Origin: Euwallacea fornicatus
Lineage: Eukaryota; Arthropoda; Insecta; Coleoptera; Curculionidae
Assembly: GCF_040115645.1 (NCBI RefSeq)
Contig: NW_027096063.1
Coordinates: 186,001-250,000, forward strand
Direction of reading: 5' to 3'
Length of the DNA stretch: 64,000 bases
Shown here: positions 59,942-64,000 of the stretch, one piece after another
Numbering within the stretch: the first letter of the stretch is position 1
How the letters are laid out: each line of letters starts with the position of its first letter
Program-made: the position numbers and the translations under genes
Notes under the pieces: model-generated
Seen by the model: only the letters and a program-made list of their open reading frames with translations
Told to the model about the DNA's origin: nothing
Database searches by the model: none

Positions 59942-61171
59942 CTTATAGCAAAATAAGCCTAATGGGGCCATAAACGACAAATTGCCAATTCGGCTGCGCT
60001 AGAACTGTCAGTTTTTGTCCAAATCGTGTAAATCGCACGATTTAGGGCTATTTCCATCATTTCGATCAATCCTGAGTTTTGAAATCGTCAATTCCACGAA
60101 ATCGGCAACTTTCGTCGGAAATTGACCGTTAACCATGTTTTGACGTTATTTCAACAACGCTGCGAGTAATGCTGTTTAAATCGTCTCCTTTTAGCAATAT
60201 AAGCTTAATGGGGCCATAAACGACAAATTGCCAATTCGGCTTCTCTAGAACTGTCAGTTTTTGTCCAAATCCTGTAAATCGCACGATTTAGGGCTATTTC
60301 CATCATTTCGATCAATCCTGAGTTTCAAAATCGTCACATCCGTGAAATCGGCGACTTTCGTCGGAAATTGACCTTTAACCATGCTTTGACATTATTTCAA
60401 CAACGCTACGAGTAATTTTGTTAAAATCGTCTCCTTTTAGCAAAATAAGCCTAATGGGGCCATAAACGACAAATTGCCAATTCGGCTGCGCTAGAACTGT
60501 CAGTTTTTGTCCAAATCGTGTAAATCGCACGATTTAGGGCTATTTCCTTCATTTCGATAAATCCTAAGTTTCAAAATCGCCAATTCCGTGAAATCGACGC
60601 GTTTCGTCGGAAATTGACCTTTAACCATGTTTTGACGTTATTTCAACAACGCTGCGAGTAATGCTGTTTAAATCGTCTCCTTTTAGCAATATAAGCTTAA
60701 TGGGGCCATAAACGACAAATTGCCAATTCGGCTTCGCTAGAACTGTCAGTTTTTGTCCAAATCCTGTAAATCGCACGATTTAGGGCTATTTCCATCATTT
60801 CGATCAATCCTGAGTTTCAAAATCGTCACATCCGTGAAATCGGCGACTTTCGTCGGAAATTGACCTTTAACCATGCTTTGACATTATTTCAACAACGCTA
60901 CGAGTAATTTTGTTAAAATCGTCTCCTTTTAGCAAAATAAGCCTAATGGGGCCATAAACGACAAATTGCCAATTCGGCTGCGCTAGAACTGTCAGTTTTT
61001 GTCCAAATCGTGTAAATCGCACGATTTAGGGCTATTTCCTTCATTTCGATCAATCCTGAGTTTCAAAATCGTCAATTCTGCGAAATCGGCGACTTTCGTC
61101 GGAAATTGACCTTTAACCATGTTTTGACGTTATTTCAACAACGCTACGAGTAATTTTGTTCAAATCGTCTC
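59942..61171. repeat. Older mixed monomers, 5 units
   Basis: Starts are 59942, 60188, 60434, 60680 and 60926. Two AAGCTTAATGG units (60188, 60680) stand 492 bp apart. The equivalent pair upstream (56990, 57728) stands 738 bp apart, so one CTTATAGC unit has been lost here or gained there. Confidence 0.75.
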
Positions 61172-62401
61172 CTTATAGCAAAATAAGCCTAATGGGGCCA
61201 TAAACGACAAATTGCCAATTCGGTTGCGCTAGAACTGTCAGTTTTTGTCCAAATCCTGTAAATCGCACGATTTAGGGCTATTTCCTTCATTTCGATCAAT
61301 CCTGAGTTTCAAAATCGTCAATTCCGCGAAATCGGCGACTTTCGTCGGAAATTGACCTTTAACCATGTTTTGACGTTATTTCAACAACGCTACGAGTAAT
61401 GCTGTTTAAATCGTCTCCTTATAGCAAAATAAGCCTAATGGGGCCATAAACGACAAATTGCCAATTCGGCTGCGCTAGAACTGTCAGTTTTTGTCCAAAT
61501 CGTGTAAATCGCACGATTTAGGGCTATTTCCATCATTTCGATCAATCCTGAGTTTCAAAATCGTCAATTCCGCGAAATCGGCGACTTTCGTCGGAAATTG
61601 ACCTTTAACCATGTTTTGACGTTATTTCAACAACGCTACGAGTAATTTTGTTCAAATCGTCTCCTTTTAGCAAAATAAGCCTAATGGGGCCATAAACGAC
61701 AAATTGCCAATTCGGCTACGCTAGAACTGTCAGTTTTTGTCCAAATCCTGTAAATCGCACGATTTAGGGCTATTTCCTTCATTTCGATCAATCCTGAGTT
61801 TCAAAATCGTCAATTCCGCGAAATCGGCGACTTTCGTCGGAAATTGACCTTTAACCATGTTTTGACGTTATTTCAACAACGCTACGAGTAATTTTGTTCA
61901 AATCGTCTCCTTTTAGCATAATAAGCCTAATGGGGCTATAAACGACAAATTGCCAATTCGGCTACGCTAGAACTGTCAGTTTTTGTCCAAATCCTGTAAA
62001 TCGCACGATTTAGGGCTATTTCCTTCATTTCGATCAATCCTGAGTTTTGAAATCGTCAATTCCACGAAATCGGCAACTTTCGTCGGAAATTGACCGTTAA
62101 CCATGTTTTGACGTTATTTCAACAACGCTGCGAGTAATGCTGTTTAAATCGTCTCCTTTTAGCAATATAAGCCTAATGGGGCCATAAACGACAAATTGCC
62201 AATTCTGCTTCGCTAGAACTGCCAGTTTTTGTCCAAATCCTGTAAATCGCACGATTTAGGGCTATTTCCATCATTTCGATCAATCCTGAGTTTCAAAATC
62301 GTCACATCCGTGAAATCGGCGACTTTCGTCGGAAATTGACCTTTAACCATGCTTTGACATTATTTCAACAACGCTACGAGTAATTTTGTTAAAATCGTCT
62401 C
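61172..62401. repeat. CTTATAGC cassette, copy f, and following units
   Basis: Units at 61172 and 61418 begin CTTATAGC. They are followed by GGCTACGC units at 61664 and 61910; the latter has TTTTAGCATAATAAG and GGGGCTATAAACG. A unit at 62156 carries AATTCTGCTTCGC and CTGCCAG. The block order matches the other cassettes but without a switch to TTGAATTTTAACC. Confidence 0.78.
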
Positions 62402-63874
62402 CTTTTAGCAAAATAAGCCTAATGGGGCTATAAACGACAAATTGCCAATTCGGCTGCGCTAGGACTGTCAGTTTTTGTCCAAATCCTGTAAATCGCATGA
62501 TTTAGGGCTATTTCCTTCATTTCGATAAATCCTGAGTTTCAAAATCGCCAATTCCGTGAAATCGGCGACTTTCGTCGGAAATTGACCGTTAGCCATGCTT
62601 TGACGTAATTTCAACAACGCTGCGAGCAATTTTGTTCAAATCGTCTCCTTTTAGCAAAATAAGCCTAATGGGGCCTTAAACGACAAATCGTCAACTTGGC
62701 TGTCCTAGAACAGTCAGTTTTTGTCCAAATCCTGTAAATCGCACGATTTAGGGCTATTTCCATCATTTCGATCAATCCTGAGTTTCAAAATCGCCAATTC
62801 CGTGAATCGGCGACTTTCGTCGGAAATTGACTTTTAACCATGCTTTGACGTAATTTCAACAACGCTGCGAGCAATTTTGTTCAAATCGTCTCCTTTTAGC
62901 AAAATAAGCCTAATGGGGCCTTAAACGACAAATCGTCAACTTGGCTGTCCTAGAACAGTTAGTTTTTGTCCAAATCGTGTAAATCGCACGATTTAGGGCT
63001 ATTTGCATCATTTCGATCAATCCTGAGTTTCAAAATCGTCACATCCGTGAAATCGGCAACTTTCGTCGGAAATTGACCGTTAACCATGTTTTGACGTTAT
63101 TTCAACAACGCTGCGAGTAATGTTGTTCAAATCGTCTCCTTATAGCAAAATAAGCCTAATGGGGCCATAAACGACAAATCGTCAACTGGGCTGTCCTAGA
63201 ACTGTCAGTTTTTGTCCAAATCCTGTAAATCGCACGATTTAGGGCTATTTGCATCATTTCGATCAATCCTGAGTTTCAAAATCGCCAATTCCGTGAATCG
63301 GCGACTTTCGTCGGAAATTGACTTTTAACCATGCTTTGACGTAATTTCAACAACGCTGCGAGCAATTTTGTTCAAATCGTCTCCTTTTAGCAAAATAAGC
63401 CTAATGGGGCCATAAACGACAAATTCCCAATTCGGCTGCGTTAGAACTGTCAGTTTTTGTCCAAATCCTGTAAATCGCACGATTTAGGGCTATTTCCATC
63501 ATTTCGATCAATCCTGAGTTTCAAAATCGCCAATTCCGTGAATCGGCGACTTTCGTCGGAAATTGAATTTTAACCATGCTTTGACGTAATTTCAACAACG
63601 CTGCGAGCAATTTTGTTCAAATCGTCTCCTTTTAGCAAAATAAGCCTAATGGGGCCATAAACGACAAATTGCCAATTCGGCTTCGCTAGAACTGTCAGTT
63701 TTTGTCCAAATCCTGTAAATCGCACGATTTAGGGCTATTTCCATCATTTCGATCAATCCTGAGTTTTAAAATCGTCACTCCCGTGAAATCGGCGAGTTTC
63801 GTCGGAAATTGACCTTTAACCATGCTTTGACGTTATTTCAACAACGCTACGAGCAATTTTGTTCAAATCGTCTC
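62402..63874. repeat. Transition back to common types, 6 units
   Basis: The unit at 62402 is chimeric: its first half is the GGCTGCGC type with GGGGCTATAAACG and CTAGGACTG, and its second half is a type-A tail with GACGTAATTT. Units at 62648 and 62893 are standard. The unit at 63139 begins CTTATAGC but carries CAACTGGGCTGTCCTAG with AACTGTCAG, mixing three types. Units at 63384 and 63629 follow, the last with TTTTAAAATCGTCACTCCC, as before HOR copies in the first 10 kb. Confidence 0.75.
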
Positions 63875-64000
63875 CTTTTAGCAAAATAAGCCTAATGGGG
63901 CCAAAAACGACAAATCGTCAACTTGGCTGTCCTAGAACAGTCAGTTTTTGTCCAAATCGTGTAAATCGCATGATTTAGGGCTATTTCCTTCATTTCGATC
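63875..64000. repeat. Partial type A monomer cut by the window end
   Basis: The last 126 bases carry CCAAAAACG, GTGTAAATCGCATG and CTTCATTTCGATC, the marks of the units at 1, 1965, 5650 and 9335. Another 8- or 15-monomer HOR probably begins here and continues outside the window. Confidence 0.8.

Larger units (their letters stand above)
1..64000. repeat. Satellite DNA array, 245/246-bp monomer, about 260 units
   Basis: The whole window is built from one tandem unit. Taking the unit start at CTTTTAGCAAAATAAG, successive starts fall at 1, 247, 492, 738, 983, 1229, 1474, 1719, 1965 and so on to 63875. Spacing is 245 or 246 bp. The one-base difference is mostly GTGAATCGG versus GTGAAATCGG. Every monomer I followed lies in the same direction, with no inversion, no unique spacer and no inserted mobile element. 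No reading frame stays open across a monomer. Known: such arrays form centromeric, pericentromeric or subtelomeric heterochromatin in eukaryotes. Inferred: this is one of those; which one, and which species, cannot be decided here. I do not recognise the monomer as a named satellite family. Confidence 0.98.

Noticed and set aside
1..64000. CRISPR-like regular repetition
   Set aside because: The repeat is 245-246 bp without unique spacers, and no cas genes are present.
1..64000. Known satellites such as alpha satellite or typical plant centromere repeats
   Set aside because: The unit length (245-246 bp, not about 171 or 150-180 bp) and sequence do not match any that I recognise. A database search would be needed to name it.

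Overview
The window is one uninterrupted tandem satellite DNA array. It holds about 260 head-to-tail monomers of 245 or 246 bp (mean about 245.7 bp over 260 complete units, from hand-placed monomer starts), all in the same orientation from base 1 to base 64000. The array runs off both ends. I see no protein-coding gene, RNA gene, transposon, CRISPR array or unique sequence. The few open frames of 61-85 codons are by-products of base changes inside monomers. A gene-free 64 kb array of complex, kilobase-scale higher-order repeats (HORs) is typical of eukaryotic centromeric, pericentromeric or other constitutive heterochromatin. The species cannot be told from the sequence. GC is about 41% (100 of 246 bases in the first monomer), and CpG is not depleted (15 sites in that monomer, about 1.5 times expectation).

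Layout. 1-11298: an 8-monomer block (1964 bp), two consecutive copies of a 15-monomer HOR (3685 bp each), then another 8-monomer block. 11299-29233: a patchwork of shorter duplications. It includes a 492-bp dimer in tandem and three copies of a 4-monomer cassette marked by CTTATAGC. 29234-50597: four successive copies of a long HOR (22, 23, 23 and 19 monomers; about 5.40, 5.65, 5.65 and 4.66 kb). Each contains an inner tandem array of a 737-bp trimer in 3 or 4 copies. 50598-62401: the oldest-looking part, with more CTTATAGC cassettes and a divergent subfamily whose unit start reads CATTTTGAC instead of CCTTTTAGC. 62402-64000: a return to the monomer types of the first 11 kb.

How it works as a unit. 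Monomers differ mainly in a dimorphic block of about 27 bp, in a few linked point variants, and in one A present or absent (246 versus 245 bp). Monomers are mosaics of these variants, as expected from repeated unequal exchange and gene conversion. Nearly every monomer keeps a 16-bp dyad (TAAATCG-CA-CGATTTA or a one-base variant) and a segment resembling the 5' half of the mammalian CENP-B box. The 245-bp form also has a near-perfect 10-bp-arm hairpin. These are the best candidates for protein-binding or structural function, but none is proven by sequence alone.

A cluster of single-base homopolymer indels near 45.2, 48.9-49.3 and 52.1-53.8 kb may mark local assembly or consensus error.
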